From CAZFDT01 sp964518335 (GTDB taxonomy: Bacteria > Planctomycetota > Phycisphaerae > Phycisphaerales > Phycisphaeraceae), in contig CAZFDT010000003.1 of assembly GCA_964518335.1 (NCBI GenBank), positions 1 to 64,000 of the forward strand: DNA of 64,000 nt, in the 5' to 3' direction. Below are positions 17,296 through 24,430 of this stretch, in pieces. Under the pieces are notes generated by a model. That model worked only from the letters and a program-made list of their open reading frames with translations. It was not told where the DNA came from and made no database searches. Positions within the stretch are counted from its first letter, which is position 1. Each line of letters opens with the position of its first letter. A program made the position numbers and the translations under genes.

Positions 17296-18492
17296 ATGAG
17301 AGCAACCTGCATGTACCGAGCGGGCGTGGTCGTGTGTGTGGCGTGGTGGCTGGCGCTCGGGTCAACTGCGCCACGGGTCGCCGCGGCGGACGGCGGCCCG
17401 GTGGTGTTGACGGGTCATACGTTTGTGGACCCGCTGTCGGCGAACATGCCGTCGCACACGGTGCTGGCGCCCAAGGGCTGGGCGGTCGAGGGCGGGGCGT
17501 TCTGGGCGGGGGCGCAGCTTTTTGGCATCCTGCCCAGCCAGAACATCAAGGTGATCGCCCCCGATGGTCGGCGGGTGCACGTTGGGCCGAGCCTCACGTG
17601 CGTTGACGTGCGCCCCAGCGCGCAGGCGATGCAGATGGGCACGCCGCGCCCGCAGGAGGGAACGATCGATAGCGGTCTGCCGGTCCTCTACATGCCCGAC
17701 AACCTCGCGCAGTGGCAGGCATGGATGGCGCAGAAAACGTTGCCGCGGGAGCGTCCCGGCGCGCGCGACATCCGGGTGCACGTCACGGTGGTTCCCGAGC
17801 TGACGCAACTGATGCACCGCCAGCTTGCGCCGCTGGCCGAGCAACAGCAGCAGCTCAACCTGCAGGCGAGGCAGCTCAATCTGGCGATGCAGTATTTCAT
17901 CGATGGGGCGGTGCTCGCGTTCGAGTGTCGCTACACGCAGGACGGGCAAGAATGGGACGAGCTGGTCGTGCTGGGCGTGGCGCACATGGGCACGCACGCG
18001 CAGACGGGGACGCAGCTTCGCTGGGGCATCGAGCCGAACGTGGCGTATCGAGCGCCGGCGGGCCAGCTCGACCGGGCGATGCCGCTGCTGATGACCATCG
18101 CCAATTCGGTGCACATGACGCCGCAGTGGGCGAAGATGAAGGCCGACCACGTCGCGGCGATGAATCGCATCGCGCTCAAGGGCGCCGCCGACCGCAGCCG
18201 CATCATCGCGCAGGCCAACGCCGAGATCAATCAGATCATTCGAGAGGGGTTCGAGCAGCGCCAGGCCTCGCAGGACCGCACCCACCAGAAGTTCATCAAC
18301 GCCATCCGCGAGGTCGAGAACTACACCGTGCCCGGCAGCGGCACGCAGGTGCAGCTCCCCAACTCCTACAAGCACGTGTTCTCCAACGGCAACGGCGAGT
18401 ACATCCTCACCAACGACGCCCTGTACAACCCCAACAGCGACCAGAACGTCAACAACCTCCGCTGGGAGCCGATGCAGGCCGTCGATCCGTGA
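17296..18492 (+). CDS. Hypothetical secreted protein
   Basis: 398 residues. An N-terminal signal peptide (hydrophobic about 8-22, A-A-A-D site near residue 31) indicates export. The middle contains a Gln-rich helix (about residues 175-195) and the 290-340 region is helical and charged. I do not recognise a family. It stands alone between putA (divergent) and cmk (same strand, 88 bases downstream). Function unknown. Confidence 0.75.
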   Translation: MRATCMYRAGVVVCVAWWLALGSTAPRVAAADGGPVVLTGHTFVDPLSANMPSHTVLAPKGWAVEGGAFWAGAQLFGILPSQNIKVIAPDGRRVHVGPSLTCVDVRPSAQAMQMGTPRPQEGTIDSGLPVLYMPDNLAQWQAWMAQKTLPRERPGARDIRVHVTVVPELTQLMHRQLAPLAEQQQQLNLQARQLNLAMQYFIDGAVLAFECRYTQDGQEWDELVVLGVAHMGTHAQTGTQLRWGIEPNVAYRAPAGQLDRAMPLLMTIANSVHMTPQWAKMKADHVAAMNRIALKGAADRSRIIAQANAEINQIIREGFEQRQASQDRTHQKFINAIREVENYTVPGSGTQVQLPNSYKHVFSNGNGEYILTNDALYNPNSDQNVNNLRWEPMQAVDP

Positions 18493-18567
18493 ACGGCCGT
18501 CGTCTCCGGCTCGCACGCGCTCGCCGGCGTCGCGCCGCGCCGGTCGCAGCTCCCTCGTGCGACCTGC

Positions 18568-18573
18568 TAAACT
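18568..18573 (+). promoter_or_regulatory. -10 box for a leaderless-type cmk transcript
   Basis: TAAACT lies 7 bases before the cmk ATG at 18581. No Shine-Dalgarno sequence is visible between them. Confidence 0.35.
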
Positions 18574-18580
18574 CCCGCGC

Positions 18581-19327
18581 ATGGTGACGCCACCTGCTTC
18601 CAGCCGGCCCAGCGGCCTGATCATCACGCTCGACGGCCCCGCGGGGTCGGGCAAGTCCACGGTAGCGCGGCGACTGGCGCGACGCCTGGGCATGGCGTTC
18701 CTCGACACCGGGGCGATGTACCGCGGCATCGCGGCGGTGTGCATCGATCACGCGGTGAACCCACGCCTGTCCCCGGAGCGCGTCATCGACATCGCCCGTC
18801 GCAACCCGATGCGGTTCGACTGGTCGGCCGACCCGCCGCGGCTGATCGTGGGGCAGCGCGATGTGACCGATCGGCTGCGCGACGCCGACGTGACCGGCAG
18901 CGTCAGCGACGTGGCGGCGATCGCCGGCGTGCGCGACGTGCTGGTGGAGCAGCAGCGGGCGATCGGGCTGGACCACCCGTGGCTGGTGACGGAGGGTCGC
19001 GATCAGGGCTCGGTGGTGTTTCCGGGCGCGCAGGCGAAGTTTTACGTCGATGCATCCCCGCAGGTGCGCGCCCGCCGCCGCGCCACCCAGCTCCGCGACG
19101 CCGGCCGCGACGCCGACGAGGCCGACATCCTCGCCTCCATCGTCACCCGCGATCACAAGGACTCGCACCGTAAGGACGGCCCACTCATCTGCCCCGACGA
19201 CGCCCACCGCATCGACACCAGCGACATGACCCTCGACCAGGTGCTCGACTACATCGAAGAGCGGGTGCGCGACAAGGCGGGGAAGGTGCTGGCGGGGCGG
19301 GGCGTGCGTGAGAAGGTGCAATCGTGA
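18581..19327 (+). CDS. cmk: Cytidylate kinase
   Basis: 248 residues from ATG 18581 (a GTG at 18557 is in frame but upstream of the putative -10 box). P-loop D-G-P-A-G-S-G-K-S-T near residues 18-27, then F-L-D-T-G-A-M-Y-R and the CMP-binding R-D-x-G-S-V-V-F-P pattern. The length is slightly above the usual 225. It makes CDP/dCDP from CMP/dCMP. A repeat-filled linker of 113 bases separates it from the PlsC-like gene, an arrangement (cmk-plsC) seen in many bacteria. Confidence 0.95.
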   Translation: MVTPPASSRPSGLIITLDGPAGSGKSTVARRLARRLGMAFLDTGAMYRGIAAVCIDHAVNPRLSPERVIDIARRNPMRFDWSADPPRLIVGQRDVTDRLRDADVTGSVSDVAAIAGVRDVLVEQQRAIGLDHPWLVTEGRDQGSVVFPGAQAKFYVDASPQVRARRRATQLRDAGRDADEADILASIVTRDHKDSHRKDGPLICPDDAHRIDTSDMTLDQVLDYIEERVRDKAGKVLAGRGVREKVQS

Positions 19328-19440
19328 CCGGGAAACGCCGCAAACCCACAACCCCGCAACGTCGCAAAGCGCGCGGATCGCGTCCCCGGTGTCTCCCATT
19401 GGTGGCGTTGTGGCGTTGTGGCGTTGCGGCGTTCTAATCC
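19328..19440 (+). repeat. AACGC-type repeats between cmk and the acyltransferase gene
   Basis: Directly after the cmk stop come GGGAAACGCCGCAAACC and CCGCAACGTCGCAAAGCG, and the other end of the linker holds three GGCGTTGTG/GGCGTTGCG units in opposite orientation before the next ATG. The two halves are imperfect inverted repeats. They resemble the sequences after the stops at 126 and 61154. Confidence 0.5.
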
Positions 19441-20115
19441 ATGCTCGAATCCCTCCGCCAACGTCAGCCCGGCCGCACCATCGTCCGTATCCTGTGGTGG
19501 CATCTGCTGCACTTGATCTGCTACGTCTGGGTGGCCCCGTGCTACCGCTACCGCGCCTGGGGCATCCACCGCATCCCACGCACCGGGCCGGTGCTGTTCG
19601 TGTCGAACCACCAGAGCTTCCTCGACCCGATCCTCGTCGGCCTCGCCGCCCACCATCGCCAGTTCTACGCCATGGCCCGGTCGTCGCTCTTCGACCATCC
19701 CGCCTTCGCCTGGCTCATCGGCACGCTCAACGCCATCCCCGTCGAGCGCGGCCAGTCGGACACCGCCTCGATGCGCAAGTGCATCGACGTGCTCGGCCAG
19801 GGCCACGCCCTGCTGCTGTTTCCCGAAGGCACGCGCACGCCCGACAGCACGACGCAGCCGTTCCAGCGCGGCCTCATCCTCCTCATCAAACGCGCCCAGC
19901 CCACGATCGTCCCCGTCGCCATCGACGGCGCCTTCGACGCCTGGCCCAAGGCCCGCAAGCTCCCCCGCGCCACCGGCCGCATCTTCGTCGAGTACGGCCA
20001 GCCCATCCCGGCATCGCAACTGCTGGCCATGCCCCCCGACGCCGCCCTCAGCGCACTGCAGCGGACGGTGGAGTCAATGCGTCGGGACCTGGCGGGCCGT
20101 CGATGCGTGCCGTAG
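19441..20115 (+). CDS. 1-acyl-sn-glycerol-3-phosphate acyltransferase (PlsC-like)
   Basis: 224 residues. The HX4D motif appears as N-H-Q-S-F-L-D near residue 60, and the substrate motif F-P-E-G-T-R near residue 128. A hydrophobic N-terminal helix (about 15-35) anchors it to the membrane. It should transfer an acyl group to lysophosphatidate or a similar lysolipid. The last 46 bases are duplicated 865 bases downstream, beyond the toxin-antitoxin pair. Confidence 0.93.
   Translation: MLESLRQRQPGRTIVRILWWHLLHLICYVWVAPCYRYRAWGIHRIPRTGPVLFVSNHQSFLDPILVGLAAHHRQFYAMARSSLFDHPAFAWLIGTLNAIPVERGQSDTASMRKCIDVLGQGHALLLFPEGTRTPDSTTQPFQRGLILLIKRAQPTIVPVAIDGAFDAWPKARKLPRATGRIFVEYGQPIPASQLLAMPPDAALSALQRTVESMRRDLAGRRCVP
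20058..20103 (+). repeat. 46-bp segment duplicated on both sides of a toxin-antitoxin pair (copy 1)
   Basis: This end of the acyltransferase gene matches 20923-20968 with about three differences (shared start GCAGCGGACGGTGGA, shared end CCTGGCGGGCCGTCG). The two direct copies flank the DUF5615/DUF433 genes. Confidence 0.7.
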
Positions 20116-20225
20116 GAGGTCAGCGGCCCACCTGCTGCCCACCTTCGACTTCCGCCCGCACACGGATGATCCGCTTCACCCGACTGCGCACCGCCATCAT
20201 TTTCAACGTCATGCCACCGGCTGGC

Positions 20226-20576
20226 TCACCGCAAGGGCCGATACGTGACGCGGTTGGCGAACTCCGCCGCGTTGCCGGCCAGGCAGATCATGGACAGGTC
20301 GTTGACACACTGGCCGATGCTCACGTCGCGCTGGCTGGCGAAGATCACGCCGCTGAAGGGGTGCGAGCGGTTCTGGAACTCGCCGACGTGTCGCAGCATG
20401 TCCTGGTCGCGGCTGAAGATCAGTCGTCCAAGCTCACTGGCGCGATCGATGAGCAGATCGTCGGCCGTGCGCCTCTTGCCGTCTTCCTGTGCTGTGAGCA
20501 CGTCGATCCCGCGGAGGCGCAAGGCATCGGTGATGGCGCTGGGGACATGGACGTCCATATAGAGGGACAAACTCAC
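20226..20576 (-). CDS. DUF5615 PIN-like toxin
   Basis: 116 residues, GTG start overlapping the DUF433 stop (GTGA). N-terminal Y-M-D-V-H-V and the later F-S-R-D-Q-D motif are typical of DUF5615/Mut7-C-type PIN-like proteins, with conserved Asp residues near 8 and 57. Genes of this family regularly follow DUF433 antitoxin genes. The probable activity is RNA cleavage, which is inferred from the fold only. Confidence 0.85.
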   Translation of the reverse strand: MSLSLYMDVHVPSAITDALRLRGIDVLTAQEDGKRRTADDLLIDRASELGRLIFSRDQDMLRHVGEFQNRSHPFSGVIFASQRDVSIGQCVNDLSMICLAGNAAEFANRVTYRPLR

Positions 20577-20884
20577 GGGAGTCGTCCCATGGCCCGCATT
20601 CGTTGCACGAACGGAGACGGTGGCGTCATGTCCCGCGCCTCGCAGAGTCGCCGGTAGTCCTCTTCCAACTCGGCGTCCATCTCGGCCTGGTGGTCGTAGT
20701 AGTAGGCGAGTGCCGCGTGAATTTTCGCCATGGGCAGGTCGGGATGCTGGCGGTGGATTTCCTCCGGGCTCCAGCCGTAGGCGAGCTTGTCCAGCACGAC
20801 CTCCTTGACCTTGGTGTTGGTCCCCTCGATCCAGGCGATCCCGCGATCATCGAGCAGAATGTGAGGCAGGGCCGCAACGGTCAT
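20573..20884 (-). CDS. DUF433 antitoxin
   Basis: 103 residues. The DUF433 pattern is clear: I-L-L-D-D-R-G-I-A-W-I-x-G-T-N-T-K-V near residue 9, then Y-G-W-S-P-E-E-I-H-R-Q-H-P-D and a helix with A-A-L-A-Y-Y-Y-D. It is a small winged-helix-like DNA-binding protein normally paired with PIN-like toxins. It is the first gene of the pair and overlaps the DUF5615 gene by four bases. The 5' end is only about 40 bases from the second copy of the duplicated plsC segment. Confidence 0.85.
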   Translation of the reverse strand: MTVAALPHILLDDRGIAWIEGTNTKVKEVVLDKLAYGWSPEEIHRQHPDLPMAKIHAALAYYYDHQAEMDAELEEDYRRLCEARDMTPPSPFVQRMRAMGRLP

Positions 20885-20901
20885 GGTTCACCTTCGGCAG
20901 A

Positions 20902-22689
20902 TTATACGCCAGGTCGCCCAGTGGCAGCGGACGGTGGAATCAGTGCGTCGGGGCCTGGCGGGCCGTCGGGCGTGCTGGGGTCGAGCAGTCTGACGAGCAT
21001 CTCGGCGTGCTCGATGGTGTCGCAGAAGACGATCTGGTCGTGGCCCTTGTGGATGCCGCCGCGGGCCATCACCGTGGCGGGCTGGGACTGCACGCCGGTG
21101 AGCACGACGAGGGTCCCCTTGCGGTGGATGGCGGCGATGGCCGACTGCAGCGCGACCAGCCCGGTCACGTCCATGACGGGCACGCTGGCCATGTCGAGAA
21201 TCACGGCGCGCGGCTGCGTCGCCAGCGTGTGGACCGCCTCCATCGCCCGCTCGGCGGCGCCGAAGAACAGCGGCCCGGCGATCTCGTAGAGCACCACGTC
21301 GCGCGGCAGCGGCGCCAGCAGGTCGTGGTGCTCGCCCTCGGTGATCCGCGCGTGGGTGAACTCGGCCATGCGCCGCATGAACAGCAGGGCCGCCATCATC
21401 ACCCCGGCGCACACCGCCACGACCATGTCGAACACGACCGTGAGTCCGAAGCAGGCCAGCAGCACGGCCACGTCGCTGCGCGGGGCGACGCGGACAATGT
21501 GGATGAAGTGCTTGGCCTCGCACATGTTCCACGCCACCAGCAGGAGCAGGGCGGCCATCGACGCCATGGGCACATAGCTGAGCACGGGCGCCAGCGCCAG
21601 CACGGCCAGGAGGATGAACAGGGCGTGGGTGATCGCGGCGACGGGGCTGCGCCCGCCGGCGCGGATGTTGGCGGCGGTGCGGGCGATGGCGGCCGTGGCG
21701 GCGAACCCGCCGAAGAACGGCGCGACAATGTTGCCGATGCCCTGGCCCACCAGTTCCACGTCGGGGTTGTGCCGCGTGCCCGCCATGCCGTCGGCCACCA
21801 CCGCACACAGCAGCGACTCGATCGCCCCGAGCATGGCGATGGCGATGGCCGGCACCGCCAGTTCCCGCAAGAGCCCGATGGACAACTGCAGCGGATGCCC
21901 GTCGGCGCCCGGAAGCTGCCAGGGCCACACCGGCGTCGGCAGCACCTGCGCGATGCCCCCGAACCGCGTGCCGATCGTCGCCAGGTTCAACTGCGGCAGG
22001 AAGTACGCCAGCAGCCCGCCCACCGCCAGCGCCGCCAGCGGCGCGGGGATGCGCTTCGTCAGCCGACGCCACACCAGCAGAATGCCCAGCGTCACCGCAC
22101 CGACCATCGCATCGGGCCAGTGCAGCGTCGGCATCGAGCGCGCGATCGCCGCCACCTTGTCGATGAACCCTTCCGGGTGCCCGTCGAGCGTCAGACCCAG
22201 AAAGTCGCGCACCTGCAGCGTGGCGATCACCACCGCGATCCCCGCCGTGAACCCCGTCGTCACCGGGTGCGGGATGAACTGGATCAGCTTGCCCAGCCGC
22301 ATCGCCCCCATCACCACCAGCATGACGCCCGCCATGATCGACGCCAGCAGCAGCCCGCCGAGCCCGAACCGCGCCGCCACCGGCACCAGCACCACCACGA
22401 ACGCCGCCGTCGGCCCCGTCACGTTCACCCGCGACCCGCCCAGCAGCGCCGCCAGCCCGCCCGCCACGATCGCCGTGTACAGCCCGTGCTGCGGCGGCAC
22501 CCCCGACGCGATCGCCAGCGCCATCGACAGCGGCAACGCCACCAGCCCCACCACCAGCCCCGCGCTCACGTCCGCCTGCAACTGGCCCAGCCGATACCCC
22601 CGCGCCATCGCCTCCCGCAACGCCGACGCGACGCGCAGCTTGTTCCAGGGAAGCACCGGCTGGGCCGGCTCATAGCGATGCGAGGACAC
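20902..22689 (-). CDS. SulP-family anion transporter with STAS domain
   Basis: 595 residues, GTG start. Ten or more transmembrane helices, with the SulP signature G-L-V-V-G-L-V-A-L-P-L-S-M-A near residue 48 and P-x-Y-x-P-like early loops; the cytosolic STAS domain follows at about 450-570 (E-I-A-G-P-L-F-F-G-A-A, V-I-L-D-M-A-S-V-P-V-M-D-V-T-G). SulP proteins move sulfate, bicarbonate or dicarboxylates; the substrate is not determinable here. The extreme C-terminus (about 22 residues) derives from the duplicated plsC fragment. Confidence 0.93.
   Translation of the reverse strand: MSSHRYEPAQPVLPWNKLRVASALREAMARGYRLGQLQADVSAGLVVGLVALPLSMALAIASGVPPQHGLYTAIVAGGLAALLGGSRVNVTGPTAAFVVVLVPVAARFGLGGLLLASIMAGVMLVVMGAMRLGKLIQFIPHPVTTGFTAGIAVVIATLQVRDFLGLTLDGHPEGFIDKVAAIARSMPTLHWPDAMVGAVTLGILLVWRRLTKRIPAPLAALAVGGLLAYFLPQLNLATIGTRFGGIAQVLPTPVWPWQLPGADGHPLQLSIGLLRELAVPAIAIAMLGAIESLLCAVVADGMAGTRHNPDVELVGQGIGNIVAPFFGGFAATAAIARTAANIRAGGRSPVAAITHALFILLAVLALAPVLSYVPMASMAALLLLVAWNMCEAKHFIHIVRVAPRSDVAVLLACFGLTVVFDMVVAVCAGVMMAALLFMRRMAEFTHARITEGEHHDLLAPLPRDVVLYEIAGPLFFGAAERAMEAVHTLATQPRAVILDMASVPVMDVTGLVALQSAIAAIHRKGTLVVLTGVQSQPATVMARGGIHKGHDQIVFCDTIEHAEMLVRLLDPSTPDGPPGPDALIPPSAATGRPGV
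20923..20968 (+). repeat. 46-bp segment duplicated on both sides of a toxin-antitoxin pair (copy 2)
   Basis: Second copy of the plsC 3'-end sequence (see 20058-20103). On the minus strand it encodes most of the last 22 residues of the SulP transporter, so the transporter tail is antisense acyltransferase sequence. Confidence 0.7.
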
Positions 22690-22831
22690 GGGCAGGTTCC
22701 GAGAGTGCCAGAAGCAGGGCGATCAGCGTAGCACCGGCGCACCCCCCGTCAACATCGCCCGGCTTTCACCAGCCGCGGCCGTTCGGTCGATAATACGGTC
22801 GCAGCGTTTTTCCCCGTGTCTGTGAGTGCGA

Positions 22832-24244
22832 ATGGACCCGACACCCAGCAGCGTCAATCGCGCCTTGCCCGAGGCCGCCCCCGCCACCGCCCCCGCCGCG
22901 CCGCCGCGCCGCGGGGAGGCGGTCGTCGTCTGGGCGGTGTGGCTGGTCATGACGGCGAGCGTGCTGGTGTGCATCGGCGTCTATGGGCGCAACGTCCCGC
23001 TGGCGGAGGATTGGCTCATGGTCCCGTCGCTCACCGGGCACGAGCCGAGCCTGCTCGCGTCGCTCTGGGAGCAGAACAACGAGCACCGCCTGCCGCTGCC
23101 GCGAGCGCTGTATTTGACGCTGCTCAAGCTCACGCATGGCGATTTCCGCAGCGGCATGGTCGCCAATGTCCTGCTCATGGCCGCGATGACCGCCGCGCTG
23201 ATGCTCGTGGCGCGGCAGGCGCGCGGCGGGGCGACGCGCTGGGCCGACGCCTTCTTTCCCCTGCTGCTGTTGCACCTGGGGCATTGGAACAATCTGGTGT
23301 GGAGTTGGCAGATCCAGTTCGCGCTCTCGTCGGCGCTGGCCATGATGCTTCTGGTGTGGGTGGCGATGCCCCGGCGCGGGCCGGGGACGCTGGTGGCGAT
23401 GGGGGGGGTGCTGACGCTGATGCCGCTGACCGGCGGCAACGGGTTGATGGTGGCGGGGCTGATGGGGCCGTGGGTGCTGTGGGATGGTTTTCGCCACTGG
23501 CGCTGGGGCGCCAGCACGGCGGCGCGGCGGGCGGGGCTGGCCCTGATGCTCTTGGTCGCACTGGCCGGGGCGGTGTCGGTGCTGTACCTGGTGGGCTACG
23601 CGCGACCGCCCTGGGCGCCGCCCAGTCCCGGACGCGAGCAGTCGCTGGAGACAGCGGCCCGCATCACGGCGCTGGCGTTCGGCCCGGCGGCCGTCGGGTC
23701 ATGGACCCTGGCCACCCTCGCCCTGGCCGCCGTCGTCACGCTGGGCGGCCTCATCCTCCTGCACGCCCTGCTCGAAGGCCCACGCGCCGAGCGCACCCGC
23801 GCCGCCGGGCTGCTCGCCTTCATCCTCACCCTCCTCCTCATGGGCCTCGTCACCGGCCACGCCCGCGCCGGTTGGGTCCCCAGCTACGACTACCCGCACC
23901 GCTACGCCATGCTCTTCGCACCCGTCCTCGCAGCGATCTACCTCGCCTGGGTGCTCTATGGCCTGCCACGCCTGCGCGGACCCGTCCTCGCCGCCTTCGC
24001 CGTCGGCATGCTCCTGCTCGTGCCGCTCAACACCAAGCGCGGCTACGGGTTCCGCGACTGGTATGTCGCCGGCATGGCCGACGTGCAGCGCGACATCGAC
24101 GCCGGGCTGTCCCCGACCGAACTCGCCGACAAACACTACCAGTTCCTGCTGCACTGGGACCAGCAGCGCCTGCCGCAATACATCCAGATGCTGCGCGACG
24201 CGAATATGACGCGCTTCCGCGACGTGAAGCCGGACGCGCCCTAG
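22832..24244 (+). CDS. Hypothetical polytopic membrane protein
   Basis: 470 residues from ATG 22832 (GTG 22826 also possible). About ten hydrophobic helices after a Pro/Ala-rich cytosolic start. The layout, with conserved N-N-E-H-R-L-P near residue 70 and a short soluble C-terminus, resembles the GT-C-like membrane proteins with no catalytic assignment often called hypothetical in high-GC bacteria. Function unknown. The stop codon touches the left arm of a twin-hairpin repeat. Confidence 0.75.
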   Translation: MDPTPSSVNRALPEAAPATAPAAPPRRGEAVVVWAVWLVMTASVLVCIGVYGRNVPLAEDWLMVPSLTGHEPSLLASLWEQNNEHRLPLPRALYLTLLKLTHGDFRSGMVANVLLMAAMTAALMLVARQARGGATRWADAFFPLLLLHLGHWNNLVWSWQIQFALSSALAMMLLVWVAMPRRGPGTLVAMGGVLTLMPLTGGNGLMVAGLMGPWVLWDGFRHWRWGASTAARRAGLALMLLVALAGAVSVLYLVGYARPPWAPPSPGREQSLETAARITALAFGPAAVGSWTLATLALAAVVTLGGLILLHALLEGPRAERTRAAGLLAFILTLLLMGLVTGHARAGWVPSYDYPHRYAMLFAPVLAAIYLAWVLYGLPRLRGPVLAAFAVGMLLLVPLNTKRGYGFRDWYVAGMADVQRDIDAGLSPTELADKHYQFLLHWDQQRLPQYIQMLRDANMTRFRDVKPDAP

Positions 24245-24370
24245 CCGGCGGCAAACCTGCCGCCGAGCGTGGGCCGCTCGCCGCCACGCGCGCCCACAGC
24301 CACCAGATGATGGCCACAGGCGATCATTGTGCCCGCGGCCTTCGCTCGGCGGCAGGTTTGCCGCCGGCTG
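24242..24370. repeat. Twin-hairpin REP-like element, intergenic
   Basis: The sequences at 24243-24269 (starting AGCCGGCGGCAAACC) and 24344-24370 are perfect 27-bp inverted copies, 74 bases apart. Each arm can itself fold (GGCGGCA-AACC-TGCCGCC). This doublet architecture is that of REP/BIME elements moved by RAYT transposases. It fills most of the space before cstA. Confidence 0.7.
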
Positions 24371-24430
24371 GGGCGCGTCGGTGGCTATACTGAGTGGTTT
24401 CATCGTGGGCCTGTTCGGAACGTCACGTCC

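Noticed and set aside
20120..20212. 30-codon minus-strand frame between plsC and the DUF5615 gene
   Set aside because: Too short and without a ribosome site; may be a gene remnant but nothing supports it.
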